Assembly: GCF_030406045.1 (NCBI RefSeq)
Contig: NZ_CP128988.1
Location: 1,895,438 to 1,959,437, forward strand
Direction of reading: 5' to 3'
Source of the DNA: Thiohalobacter sp. IOR34
GTDB taxonomy: Bacteria; Pseudomonadota; Gammaproteobacteria; Thiohalobacterales; Thiohalobacteraceae
DNA length: 64,000 nt
A program made the translations under genes and the position numbers. The first letter of the stretch is position 1. Each line of letters starts with the position of its first letter. A model generated the notes under the pieces. It did no database searches. It was not told the origin of the DNA and worked only from the letters and a program-made list of their open reading frames with translations. This document shows, one piece after another, positions 1 to 8,111 of the stretch.

Positions 1-1
1 A

Positions 2-316
2 GCGACGGAGCGCACCATCGGCGAAGTGGTCAACATCGGCAGCGGTTTCGAGATCAGCATCGGCGACACCGCCCGGCTGATCGCCGAGATCATGGGGGCC
101 GAGATCGAGATCGAGACCGACCCGCAACGCCTGCGCCCGGCCGACAGCGAGGTGGAACGCCTGTTCGCCTGCAACGAAAAGGCACGCGAACTGGCCGGCT
201 GGCAGCCGGCCTATGGCGGCCTGGACGGCTTCCGCCGTGGCCTGGCGGAGACGGTGGACTGGTTCACGCAGGGAGACAACCTCCGGTGGTACAGGGCGGA
301 GCGCTACAGCATCTGA
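2..316 (+). CDS. legB: LegB-type NAD-dependent 4,6-dehydratase, C-terminal fragment
   Basis: Only the last 104 codons lie in the window; the gene starts upstream of base 1. The visible part has the C-terminal region of extended short-chain dehydrogenases that act on nucleotide sugars: VNIGSG followed by the SIGDTARLIAEIMG helix, then RPADSEVERL and the AGWQP motif. The end resembles LegB, the 4,6-dehydratase that opens legionaminic acid synthesis on GDP- or UDP-GlcNAc. Its TGA overlaps the ATG of the following LegC-type aminotransferase (shared A at 316), so translation is coupled. The family call is firm. The LegB assignment rests mainly on the neighbours, because the Rossmann and catalytic parts are not visible. 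Confidence 0.8.
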   Translation, partial: ATERTIGEVVNIGSGFEISIGDTARLIAEIMGAEIEIETDPQRLRPADSEVERLFACNEKARELAGWQPAYGGLDGFRRGLAETVDWFTQGDNLRWYRAERYSI

Positions 317-1488
317 TGGCAGACGCCGCTCTCGCGCCCATTCTCGACGCCCTGCAGACGGTGCTCGGCGGCGAGCGGCCGGTGGCCCTGCATGCGCCTC
401 AATTCGAAGGCCACGAGTGGGACTACCTCAAGGACTGCCTGGACACTGGCTGGGTATCGACTGCCGGCGGCTACGTGGAGCGCTTCGAGCAGGCCTTGTG
501 CGAGGCCACCGGCATCGGGCAGGCGATCGCCGTGGTCAACGGCACGGCTGCCCTGCACCTGGCCTGCCGGCTGGCCGGCGTGGCGCCGGGGGACGAGGTG
601 CTGCTGCCCTCGCTGACCTTCGTCGCCACCGCCAATGCCGTCAGCTACTGCGGCGCGATGCCGCACCTGGTCGAGGTCTCGCCAGACACCCTGGGGGTCG
701 ATCCCGCCGCCCTCGCCGCCCATCTGGAAGACATCGCCGAGATGCGTGATGGCGTCTGTCACAACCGGCGTAGCGGCCGCCCGCTACGCGCCCTGATCGT
801 GATGCACACCTTCGGCCATCCCGTCGAGCTGGACGCCGTGGCTGCGGTCTGCGAACGCTACCGGATCACCCTGATCGAGGACGCCGCGGAGGCGCTCGGC
901 TCACGCTACCAGGAGCGGCATGTCGGCCACTGGGGACGCCTCGGCATCCTCAGTTTCAACGGCAACAAGATCCTCACCACCGGCGGTGGCGGCGCCATCC
1001 TCACCAATGACGCGCAGCTCGCCGACCGCGCCCGGCATTTGAGCACCACGGCGCGCCAGCCGCAGGGCTGGAACTTCTTTCACGACGAGCTGGGTTACAA
1101 CTACCGGCTGCCGAACATCAACGCCGCGCTCGGTTGCGCCCAGCTGGAGCAGCTGCCGGAACGGCTCGCTGCCAAGCGGGCACTGGCCGGGCGCTACCAG
1201 GCCGCCTTCCGCGACTGTCCCGGCGCGCGCATGATCGAGGAACCGGCGGACAGCCGCAGCAACTACTGGCTCAATGCCCTGTGCCTGGATAGCGCGGACG
1301 AGGCGCTGCGCGATGCCCTGCTGGCCGCCTGCGAGGCGCGCGGCATCCAGGCACGGCCGCTGTGGACGCCCATGCACCGGCTGCCCATGTACCGCGACTG
1401 CCCGCGCATGGCGCTCGGCGTGACCGAGGATCTGGCGCGGCGCATCGTCTGCCTGCCGAGCAGCGCCCATCTGGGGGTGACCGCATGA
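316..1488 (+). CDS. legC: LegC family PLP-dependent aminotransferase
   Basis: A 390-residue DegT/DnrJ/EryC1/StrS-type aminotransferase. The PLP-binding lysine is about residue 218 in FNGNKILTTGGGG, and VVNGTAALHLA forms the cofactor phosphate pocket. It is expected to add a 4-amino group to the 4-keto sugar nucleotide made by LegB. I chose the ATG at 316 because it overlaps the preceding TGA and gives the usual family length; an in-frame ATG at 286 would run back into legB. It overlaps the next gene by an ATGA. Within the family, LegC is supported by its position between legB and a NeuC-type epimerase and by the extended N-terminus compared with PseC. Confidence 0.9.
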   Translation: MADAALAPILDALQTVLGGERPVALHAPQFEGHEWDYLKDCLDTGWVSTAGGYVERFEQALCEATGIGQAIAVVNGTAALHLACRLAGVAPGDEVLLPSLTFVATANAVSYCGAMPHLVEVSPDTLGVDPAALAAHLEDIAEMRDGVCHNRRSGRPLRALIVMHTFGHPVELDAVAAVCERYRITLIEDAAEALGSRYQERHVGHWGRLGILSFNGNKILTTGGGGAILTNDAQLADRARHLSTTARQPQGWNFFHDELGYNYRLPNINAALGCAQLEQLPERLAAKRALAGRYQAAFRDCPGARMIEEPADSRSNYWLNALCLDSADEALRDALLAACEARGIQARPLWTPMHRLPMYRDCPRMALGVTEDLARRIVCLPSSAHLGVTA

Positions 1489-2654
1489 ACGATGTCCGGC
1501 GCATCTGTGTCGTCACCGGCTCACGGGCGGACTACGGCCTGCTCCGGCCGCTGCTGGCCGCCATTCGCGACGCACCGGACATGCAGCTCCAGGTGGTCGC
1601 CACCGGCATGCACCTGGCGGCGGAATTCGGCTGCACGGTACAGGCAATCGAGGCGGACGGCTTCCCCATCGACGCCCGCGTCGACAGCCTGCTGGCGGGC
1701 GACGGCCCGGCCGCCGTCGCCAAGTCGGTCGGCCTGGGAATCATCGGCTTCGCGGACGCCCTGCAACGGCTGGCGCCCGGCCTGCTGCTGGTGCTCGGCG
1801 ACCGCTTCGAGATCCTGGCCGCGGTGCAGGCCGCCCTCTTCGCCCGCATCCCCGTCGCCCACATCGCCGGTGGCGACCTCACCGAGGGTGCGGTGGACGA
1901 CGCCATCCGTCACAGCATCACCAAGATGTCGCACCTGCACCTGGTCACCCATGCCGAGGCGCGGGCGCGGGTGATCCAGCTCGGCGAAGCTCCACAGCGG
2001 GTCTTCCTGGTCGGCAGCCCGGGGCTGGACAACCTGCGCCAGACGCCGCTGCTCGACCGCGAGGCCCTGGCGGCGGCACTTGGCTTCCGGCTGCGCCCGC
2101 GCAACCTGCTGGTGACCTTTCACCCGCCGACCCTCGACAGCCGGCCGCCGGCCGAACAGCTGGAAGAACTGCTCGCGGCGCTCGATGCCCTCGGTGACGA
2201 GGTCGGGGTGATCTTCACCCAGGCCAACGCGGATGCCGGCGGGCGCGGCCTGCAGGCGCGGATCGAGGCGTATGTGGCCGGACACGGCAACAGCGTCCTG
2301 TTCGGCACCCTGGGCGAGCTTTACTACAGCGCCGTCGCGGCCGTCGACGCCGTGGTCGGCAACTCCTCCAGCGGTCTCTACGAGGTGCCCAGCCTGGGCA
2401 CCGCCACGGTGAACATCGGCGACCGGCAGAAGGGCCGCCCGCGGGCCGACTCCGTCATCGACTGCCCGGCCGAACGCGAGGCCATCCTGGCCGCGATCCG
2501 CCAGGCCTTCAGCCTGGATTGCCGGAATGCGGTCAATCCCTACGGCGACGGCCATGCCGTCGAGCGCATCATGGAGGTGCTCCGTGGCTGCGGTGATTTC
2601 GCCGCACTGACGCAGAAGCGCTTCCATGATCTGGAGGTCCACCATGGGATCTGA
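1485..2654 (+). CDS. legG: UDP-N-acetylglucosamine 2-epimerase (hydrolysing), NeuC/LegG type
   Basis: A 389-residue GT-B-fold epimerase that removes the nucleotide while inverting C2, giving the free 2,4-diacetamido-mannose precursor. Seen: TGSRADYGLL at residues 11-20, TGMHL, LVLGDRFE, HIAGGD, and GNSSSGLYE near residue 291, all hallmarks of NeuC/LegG/SiaA. The start at 1485 overlaps legC by ATGA, and the end overlaps the synthase gene by 11 bp. In a sialic acid operon this would be NeuC acting on UDP-GlcNAc. With LegB and LegC beside it, LegG acting on a UDP- or GDP-2,4-diacetamido sugar is more likely. Confidence 0.9.
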   Translation: MNDVRRICVVTGSRADYGLLRPLLAAIRDAPDMQLQVVATGMHLAAEFGCTVQAIEADGFPIDARVDSLLAGDGPAAVAKSVGLGIIGFADALQRLAPGLLLVLGDRFEILAAVQAALFARIPVAHIAGGDLTEGAVDDAIRHSITKMSHLHLVTHAEARARVIQLGEAPQRVFLVGSPGLDNLRQTPLLDREALAAALGFRLRPRNLLVTFHPPTLDSRPPAEQLEELLAALDALGDEVGVIFTQANADAGGRGLQARIEAYVAGHGNSVLFGTLGELYYSAVAAVDAVVGNSSSGLYEVPSLGTATVNIGDRQKGRPRADSVIDCPAEREAILAAIRQAFSLDCRNAVNPYGDGHAVERIMEVLRGCGDFAALTQKRFHDLEVHHGI

Positions 2655-3735
2655 CCGGGTGTACGTCATCGCCGAGGCCGGGGTCAACCACAACGGGGAC
2701 GCGGACCTTGCCCTGCGCCTGATCGACGCGGCCGCCGAGGCCGGCGCCGATGCGGTCAAGTTCCAGACCTTCGTGCCCGAGACCCTGGTCAGCCGCCAGG
2801 CCCCCAAGGCGGACTATCAGCGACGGCATACCGCCGCCGATGAATCGCAGCTGGCCATGCTGCGCCGCCTGGCCCTGGACCGGCCGACCCATGAGCGACT
2901 GCTGGAGCACTGCCGGACACTGGGCATCGACTTCCTGTCCTCCCCCTTCGACATCGACAGCGCCCGTTTCCTGGTGGAAGATCTTGGCCTGCCACGCCTC
3001 AAACTGGGCTCGGGTGAACTCACCAACGGTCCCTTGCTGCTCGGCTGTGCCCGCCTCGGCGTGCCCCTGATCCTCTCCACCGGCATGTCGACGCTCGACG
3101 AGGTCGACCGGGCGCTGAGCCTGCTCGCCTTCGGCATCGCCGAGGCGGAGGCCGAGCCGCGGGGCGAAGCGCTGAGGGAGATCAGCACCGAGGTCAGGCA
3201 CGGCCTGCTGCAAGACCGCCTGACCCTGCTGCACTGCACGACGGAATATCCCTGCCCGCCCGGGGACGTCAACCTGCGCGCCATGGATACCCTGCGGCAG
3301 GCCTTCGGGCTGACGGTCGGCTATTCGGATCACACCCCCGGCATCCATGTCGCGGTGGCCGCTGCCGCCCGGGACGCGAAGCTGATCGAGAAACACTTCA
3401 CCCTGGACCGCGAACTGCCCGGCCCGGACCACCAGGCCTCGCTGGAACCGAACGAACTGCGCGCCATGATCGACGCCATCCGCGACATCGAGCAGGCACT
3501 GGGAGACGGCCACAAGCGACCGGCGGCCTCCGAACAGGGCAACAGTGCCATCGCCCGGCGATCGCTGGTGGCGAGCCGGCCGATCCGCGCCGGTGAGTGC
3601 TTCGGCATCGACAACCTCGCTGCCAAGCGCCCCGGTCACGGCCTGTCACCGATGGATTACTGGTCCCTGCTCGGGCAGCCGGCACGGCGCGACTATGCGC
3701 CGGACGAGGTCATCGACCCATGCGAACGCCCCTGA
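2644..3735 (+). CDS. legI: N-acetylneuraminate/legionaminate synthase (NeuB family) with SAF domain
   Basis: A 363-residue NeuB-family synthase that condenses phosphoenolpyruvate with the six-carbon diacetamido sugar to give the nine-carbon nonulosonate. Seen: IAEAGVNHNGD at residues 9-19, DAVKFQTF, LKLGSGELTN, TGMSTLDEV, HCTTEYPCP and GYSDHTPG in the barrel. From about residue 300 there is a C-terminal antifreeze-like SAF domain (RRSLVASRPIRAGE, KRPGHGLSP). The ATG at 2644 was preferred over an in-frame ATG at 2626 because VYVIAEAG then sits where it does in homologs. It overlaps both neighbours. LegI (legionaminate) rather than sialate synthase is inferred from legB and legC. Confidence 0.9.
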   Translation: MGSDRVYVIAEAGVNHNGDADLALRLIDAAAEAGADAVKFQTFVPETLVSRQAPKADYQRRHTAADESQLAMLRRLALDRPTHERLLEHCRTLGIDFLSSPFDIDSARFLVEDLGLPRLKLGSGELTNGPLLLGCARLGVPLILSTGMSTLDEVDRALSLLAFGIAEAEAEPRGEALREISTEVRHGLLQDRLTLLHCTTEYPCPPGDVNLRAMDTLRQAFGLTVGYSDHTPGIHVAVAAAARDAKLIEKHFTLDRELPGPDHQASLEPNELRAMIDAIRDIEQALGDGHKRPAASEQGNSAIARRSLVASRPIRAGECFGIDNLAAKRPGHGLSPMDYWSLLGQPARRDYAPDEVIDPCERP

Positions 3736-4370
3736 TCCTGCTCGGCGCCGGGGGGCACGCCCGGGTGCTCGCGGAACTGGCCCTCGGGCTGGGGCTTAAG
3801 ATCCGCGGCATCGCCGCACCAACGGCGCCCGGCGACAGTGGTCCCTTCGCCGGCCTGGCCCATCTGGGCAACGACGAGGCGGTGTTCGGCATCCCCGCGG
3901 CGGAAATCCGCCTGCTCAACGGCCTGGGCTCGGTCGGGCCGGTGGCGCGCCGCGCCGCCCTGTACCGCCGCTTTCGCGAGGCCGGCTACCGCTTTGCCGG
4001 GCTCGTGCACCCGGCCGCCGTCGTCAGCCCCTCGGCGGTGCCGGGCGAAGGTGTCCTGATCCTGGCCGGCGCGGTAGTCGGCACCGAGGCCGAACTCGAC
4101 GACAACGTGCTGGTCAACAGCCGCGCGCTGCTCGAACACGGCTGCCACATCGGACCACACAGCCACCTGGCGTCGGGCGCGGTGGTCTGCGGCGACTGCC
4201 AGATCGGCGCCGAGGTGCACGTCGGCGCGGGCGCGGTGATCAACCAGGGCCGGTCGATTGGCAATGGCGCGGTAATTGCATCGGGTTCGGTGGTCACCCG
4301 GGACGTCGAACCCTGGACGCTGGTGGCCGGCGTACCGGCGACGGTCATACGGAAACTCGCACATGAATGA
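3720..4370 (+). CDS. NeuD/PglD-family sugar acyltransferase (LegH-like)
   Basis: A 216-residue enzyme with an N-terminal Rossmann-like PglD_N domain (LILLGAGGHARVLAELA, residues 5-21) and a C-terminal left-handed beta-helix built from hexapeptide repeats. The conserved histidine lies in LLEHGCHIGPHSHLASGAVV, and AGVPATVIRKL closes the helix. Family members transfer acetyl from acetyl-CoA to a sugar amine or hydroxyl. In this operon it is most likely LegH, which N-acetylates the 4-amino sugar nucleotide before the LegG step. A NeuD-type O-acetyltransferase cannot be excluded. The start codon lies 16 bp inside legI. Confidence 0.85.
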   Translation: MRTPLILLGAGGHARVLAELALGLGLKIRGIAAPTAPGDSGPFAGLAHLGNDEAVFGIPAAEIRLLNGLGSVGPVARRAALYRRFREAGYRFAGLVHPAAVVSPSAVPGEGVLILAGAVVGTEAELDDNVLVNSRALLEHGCHIGPHSHLASGAVVCGDCQIGAEVHVGAGAVINQGRSIGNGAVIASGSVVTRDVEPWTLVAGVPATVIRKLAHE

Positions 4371-5409
4371 CTGGAAACAGGTAGCGGTCAACTCCACGAC
4401 GGCAATGAAGGAGGTCTTGTCCGTCATCGATCGCGGTGGCATGCAGATCGCGCTGGTGGTGGACGACGGCTGCCATCTCCTCGGCACGGTGACCGACGGC
4501 GACATCCGCCGCGCGCTGCTGCGTGGCGAGGGCCTGGACACCCCGGTTTCCGGGCTGATGAACGCCAACCCGGTGACCGGACTGGTCGACGAGGACGAGA
4601 TGCTCTGGCAGCGGACCATGCAGCGCCATGCCCTGCGTCACCTGCCACTGCTGGACCCCCAGGGCTGCGTGGTGGGCCTGGCCCGCTACGAACCGCCCAC
4701 CGAACCACGGCGCGACAATCCCGTGGTGCTGATGGCCGGTGGGCTGGGAACCCGTTTGCGCCCGCTCACCAACGACCGGCCCAAGCCCCTGGTCGAGGTC
4801 GGCACCAAGCCGATCCTGGAGACCATCATCGAGAATTTCGTCTCCCACGGCTTCCACCGCTTCTACCTGTGCATCAACTACATGGGCGAGATGATCCGCG
4901 AGCACTTCGACGACGGCTCGCATTGGGGGGTGGAGATCGAATACGTCGAGGAACCCGCGCCGTTGGGCACCGCCGGCGCCCTCGGTCTGCTGCCGGAACG
5001 TCCCACGCTGCCCTTCTTCGTCATGAACGGCGACGTACTGACCAAGGTGGACTTCGTGCGCCTGCTGGAATTCCATCAACGGCACGGCTTCGATGCCACG
5101 CTCTGCGTACGCGAATACCATCAGCAGATCCCCTACGGCGTGGTCGAGACCGACGGCCACCGGGTCAGCCGCCTGGTGGAGAAACCGGTCCGGCGCTACC
5201 ACGTCAATGCCGGCATCTATGTCCTCAATCCGCAGATGCTGGAACGCATCCCCGAGGACCAGTTCTACGACATGCCCATGCTGTTCGAGACGCTGGTCGC
5301 CAGGCAGCGCCCGGTCGGCAGCTTTCCGCTGCGCGACTACTGGATCGATATCGGCCAGATGGAACACTACCAGCAGGCCGAGACGGATTTCGCGGAGCAC
5401 TTCCAGTGA
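4363..5409 (+). CDS. CBS-domain sugar-phosphate nucleotidyltransferase (PtmE-like)
   Basis: A 348-residue protein with two CBS motifs (about residues 10-115; GTVTDGDIRRALLRG is one) fused to an NTP_transferase domain from about residue 120 (VVLMAGGLGTRLRPLT, RPKPLVEVGTKPILE, FFVMNGDVL). This architecture matches Campylobacter PtmE, which makes GDP-glucosamine and so commits hexosamine to the GDP-linked legionaminate route. Its presence suggests that this organism uses GDP- rather than UDP-activated intermediates. It starts inside the acyltransferase gene (8-bp overlap). The nucleotide specificity is inferred from the family, not visible. Confidence 0.85.
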   Translation: MNDWKQVAVNSTTAMKEVLSVIDRGGMQIALVVDDGCHLLGTVTDGDIRRALLRGEGLDTPVSGLMNANPVTGLVDEDEMLWQRTMQRHALRHLPLLDPQGCVVGLARYEPPTEPRRDNPVVLMAGGLGTRLRPLTNDRPKPLVEVGTKPILETIIENFVSHGFHRFYLCINYMGEMIREHFDDGSHWGVEIEYVEEPAPLGTAGALGLLPERPTLPFFVMNGDVLTKVDFVRLLEFHQRHGFDATLCVREYHQQIPYGVVETDGHRVSRLVEKPVRRYHVNAGIYVLNPQMLERIPEDQFYDMPMLFETLVARQRPVGSFPLRDYWIDIGQMEHYQQAETDFAEHFQ

Positions 5410-6107
5410 TTGGCGGCAAGACGGTGCTCGCCGTCATACCCGCCCGCGGCGGTTCCAAGGGCATACCACGCAAGAACATACGACCGCTTGCCGGGCGGCC
5501 ATTGATCGAGTGGACGATCATGGCGGGGCGAGACTCCGGCTTGATCGACAGGCTGATCCTGTCCAGCGACGACCAGGAGATCGCCGGAATCGCCGCCGAG
5601 GCCGGTTGCGAGATACCCTTTCTCCGCCCGCCGGAACTGGCACGGGACGACACGCCCACCATTTCGACCGTCCTGCACCTGCTGGATGCGCTGGAAGACA
5701 AATACGACTATGTCGTGGTCCTGCAACCGACGTCGCCACTGCGCACCGCGGAGGACATCGACGCCTGCATAACACGCTGCCACGAGACAGGCGCGCCCGG
5801 CTGCGTCAGCATCAGCGTCACCGGCAAGCACCCGATGTGGACCTTCGACCTCGATGGCGAGGGCAGGATCCGGCCGCTGTTCGATTCGATCCCCGACCGG
5901 CGCCAGGACCTGCCAACCGCCTACACGCCGAATGGCGCCGTCTATGTCGCGAGAACCGACCAGCTGGCCAGGCATGGGACCTTCTACATGCCCGATACCC
6001 AGGGCCACGTCATGCCCCATGAACGCTCCTGGGACATCGACCATGAAATCGACTTTCTGATATGCAATCTACTGATGGAACAGGCCATGCGCACGGAAAA
6101 CGCGTGA
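5406..6107 (+). CDS. legF: CMP-legionaminate/N-acylneuraminate cytidylyltransferase
   Basis: A 233-residue CTP:nonulosonate cytidylyltransferase that activates the nine-carbon sugar as CMP-sugar for transfer. Seen: AVIPARGGSKGIPRKNI near residues 8-24 (CTP-binding loop), LILSSDDQEI, VVLQPTSPLR and NGAVYVAR, as in NeuA/LegF. A GTG at 5406 is proposed as start because it overlaps the previous stop (GTGA); another GTG lies at 5424. This is the last biosynthetic gene of the operon. A product-consuming glycosyltransferase follows 27 bp later. Confidence 0.88.
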   Translation: MIGGKTVLAVIPARGGSKGIPRKNIRPLAGRPLIEWTIMAGRDSGLIDRLILSSDDQEIAGIAAEAGCEIPFLRPPELARDDTPTISTVLHLLDALEDKYDYVVVLQPTSPLRTAEDIDACITRCHETGAPGCVSISVTGKHPMWTFDLDGEGRIRPLFDSIPDRRQDLPTAYTPNGAVYVARTDQLARHGTFYMPDTQGHVMPHERSWDIDHEIDFLICNLLMEQAMRTENA

Positions 6108-6134
6108 GCCGCACGGATACGGGAAGCAATCTGG

Positions 6135-8093
6135 ATGAACATGCAAAACAGCCTGACCGATGAAGCCCCGCAGCAAGACAGAGCAAGCATGCTGTTTGCC
6201 GACAACCTGCAGGCGCTGCGACGACACAACCCGCATACGGCCGACCTGCTCCAGGCAGCGCACGAACGCGCCAGGGTCGGCCAGGACCATGATGGCAGCC
6301 TCGTGCTGCTCGATCCAGAGGGACGGGAGCACCCTGCCTGGGCGCTGGAAAACGAAAACCAGATTCAGCGCCCGGAAATCGACAAGAACGATCCAACCAT
6401 CTATCTCCTGTTCGGACTGGGTACCGGCAAAGCGCTCGGCAGACTGACCCAGTCCGATGAGGCGAAGAACCCGCAGCAAGGCGGGGCACGGCTTCCGGTA
6501 TATGTCGTGGATCCCGACGAATATTCGGTTGCAGCTGCACTGCACATCTACGACATGACCGAGCCGCTTGCATCTGGCCAGGTGCTGGTATGGACGGGGA
6601 GCGGCGCACTGGATGGGTTCATCGAGCACATGAAGACCCATCGTCAGGCCCTGTTCCCCACACATCATGCCTTCCTGTTCCCCGCCGATCCGGCGTTTGC
6701 CGAAACCGCCATTACACGGATCAACAGCCTGATCGATGAAACCTCGGAGATCATCGATCAGCTGGAATCCAGGGTTGCGGCCTACTATGAGAATATCGAC
6801 CCTGAACAATGGCATGCCATATTCGCCAGGAGAGAACGCCCATTGCGCATCATGGGCTGCACCTCACGCTTCACGACATTCCTGCGCTACTGCATGCGAG
6901 ACCTGCTGGACGGCTTCGACAAGGCCGGCTGCACGACCTTGATGCACATGGAGAATTCACGGATAGAACGCACGACCAAATACGACCTGCTGCAGCAGAT
7001 CGATGAATTCAAGCCCGATCTCATCATATACATCGATCACTTGCGTGGAGAATTCCCTTATCTACCCGAGAACGTGCCATTCGCGAACTGGATACAGGAC
7101 ATGCTCCCGAACATTGCCCATCCCGTGAATATATCCCTAGGCACGATGGATTTCACCTATTCCTTTTCACGGATGTGGCAGAAAGACCTGCCGAGCATAC
7201 CGCCGTATTCAAAATACCCGATATACTTTCTTCCGGTTGGCATCAATACCGACATCTACCACCCCCTGGATGCTGTCGAACAGCAATTCGATGTCCTGTA
7301 TGTGACCCACATTGCAGCGCCCGAACAGACCCTGCAGATACTGAGAGACAGCAGATTCGGTTTTACACCCATGGAAGACGAGGCCGAGGCGCTCGACGAA
7401 CTGCAAATACCCTTTGAGAAAATGATCATGGTCTATATGCTCATGCTCGACGAGATGGAGCACATACCGATCGATACGCTTCGAGGGTATTACCCGGACC
7501 ACATGAATCGGCGATTCATCACTCAGCGGCTGTTGAAGATGGCAGAAATTCCATGCGAGGAACAGGTCATCGACTATTTCATCAGAAACAGAAGGATCAA
7601 TAACGAAATTCTCAACCTGACAAAGAGACGGCCGATCGAGGCACTCATCGAACACGGTCTGGATGTGCGCGTATACGGGAACAACTGGGAGTACCTGCCG
7701 CAGGTACAGGATCATGCATACGGCAAGGCGGAAAACGGCGCCCAACTCAACCTGCTGATGCAGCAGGCGAGAATCTGTCTGAACAACAGCCCTGGCACGT
7801 CGCTGCACATGAGGGCTGTCGAAATCCTTGGGTCCGGGGCGTTCATGCTGAGCCGGAGGATCATCGACGACCTGTCACCACTCACGGACTATTTCAGCGA
7901 GGATGAGCTGGCCCTGTTCAACAACGAGCAGGATGTGGTCGATGTCGCGAGCCATTACCTCGAGAACGAAAATGCGAGGAAAGAACTCGCCGCCAGGAAC
8001 CATGCCAAGGCCCTCGACTTGCTACAATACAGGTCGCTTGCTGAAGGCATGATATCGGATATTTCGAAGCGTCTGGATACAGCTTTGCGCTGA
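6135..8093 (+). CDS. Large glycosyltransferase: Maf-like N-terminus, CgeB/GT-B-like C-terminus
   Basis: A 652-residue protein, probably soluble. Residues about 15-150 (NLQALRRHNP, TIYLLFGLGTGKALGRL, VYVVDPDEYSVAAALHI) resemble the N-terminal region of Maf flagellin nonulosonate transferases. No DUF115 core was recognised. The C-terminus (ARICLNNSPGTSLHMRAVEI, SGAFMLSRR, NEQDVVDVASHYLENE) matches the C-terminal GT-B domain of CgeB-like transferases (Glyco_trans_1_2). Coming directly after legF, it is the best candidate for transferring the CMP- or NDP-sugar to flagellin. GC content is clearly lower than in the leg genes before it, suggesting separate acquisition. ATG 6135 is used; ATG 6141 is possible. 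Confidence 0.7.
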   Translation: MNMQNSLTDEAPQQDRASMLFADNLQALRRHNPHTADLLQAAHERARVGQDHDGSLVLLDPEGREHPAWALENENQIQRPEIDKNDPTIYLLFGLGTGKALGRLTQSDEAKNPQQGGARLPVYVVDPDEYSVAAALHIYDMTEPLASGQVLVWTGSGALDGFIEHMKTHRQALFPTHHAFLFPADPAFAETAITRINSLIDETSEIIDQLESRVAAYYENIDPEQWHAIFARRERPLRIMGCTSRFTTFLRYCMRDLLDGFDKAGCTTLMHMENSRIERTTKYDLLQQIDEFKPDLIIYIDHLRGEFPYLPENVPFANWIQDMLPNIAHPVNISLGTMDFTYSFSRMWQKDLPSIPPYSKYPIYFLPVGINTDIYHPLDAVEQQFDVLYVTHIAAPEQTLQILRDSRFGFTPMEDEAEALDELQIPFEKMIMVYMLMLDEMEHIPIDTLRGYYPDHMNRRFITQRLLKMAEIPCEEQVIDYFIRNRRINNEILNLTKRRPIEALIEHGLDVRVYGNNWEYLPQVQDHAYGKAENGAQLNLLMQQARICLNNSPGTSLHMRAVEILGSGAFMLSRRIIDDLSPLTDYFSEDELALFNNEQDVVDVASHYLENENARKELAARNHAKALDLLQYRSLAEGMISDISKRLDTALR

Positions 8094-8111
8094 TCCCACA
8101 GACCCGTTGCT

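Noticed and set aside
1485..3735. Interpretation as a sialic acid (neuC-neuB) operon
   Set aside because: legB- and legC-type genes directly upstream and a PtmE-like gene downstream fit legionaminic acid better. Pseudaminic acid is also disfavoured because a NeuC-type hydrolysing epimerase is used.
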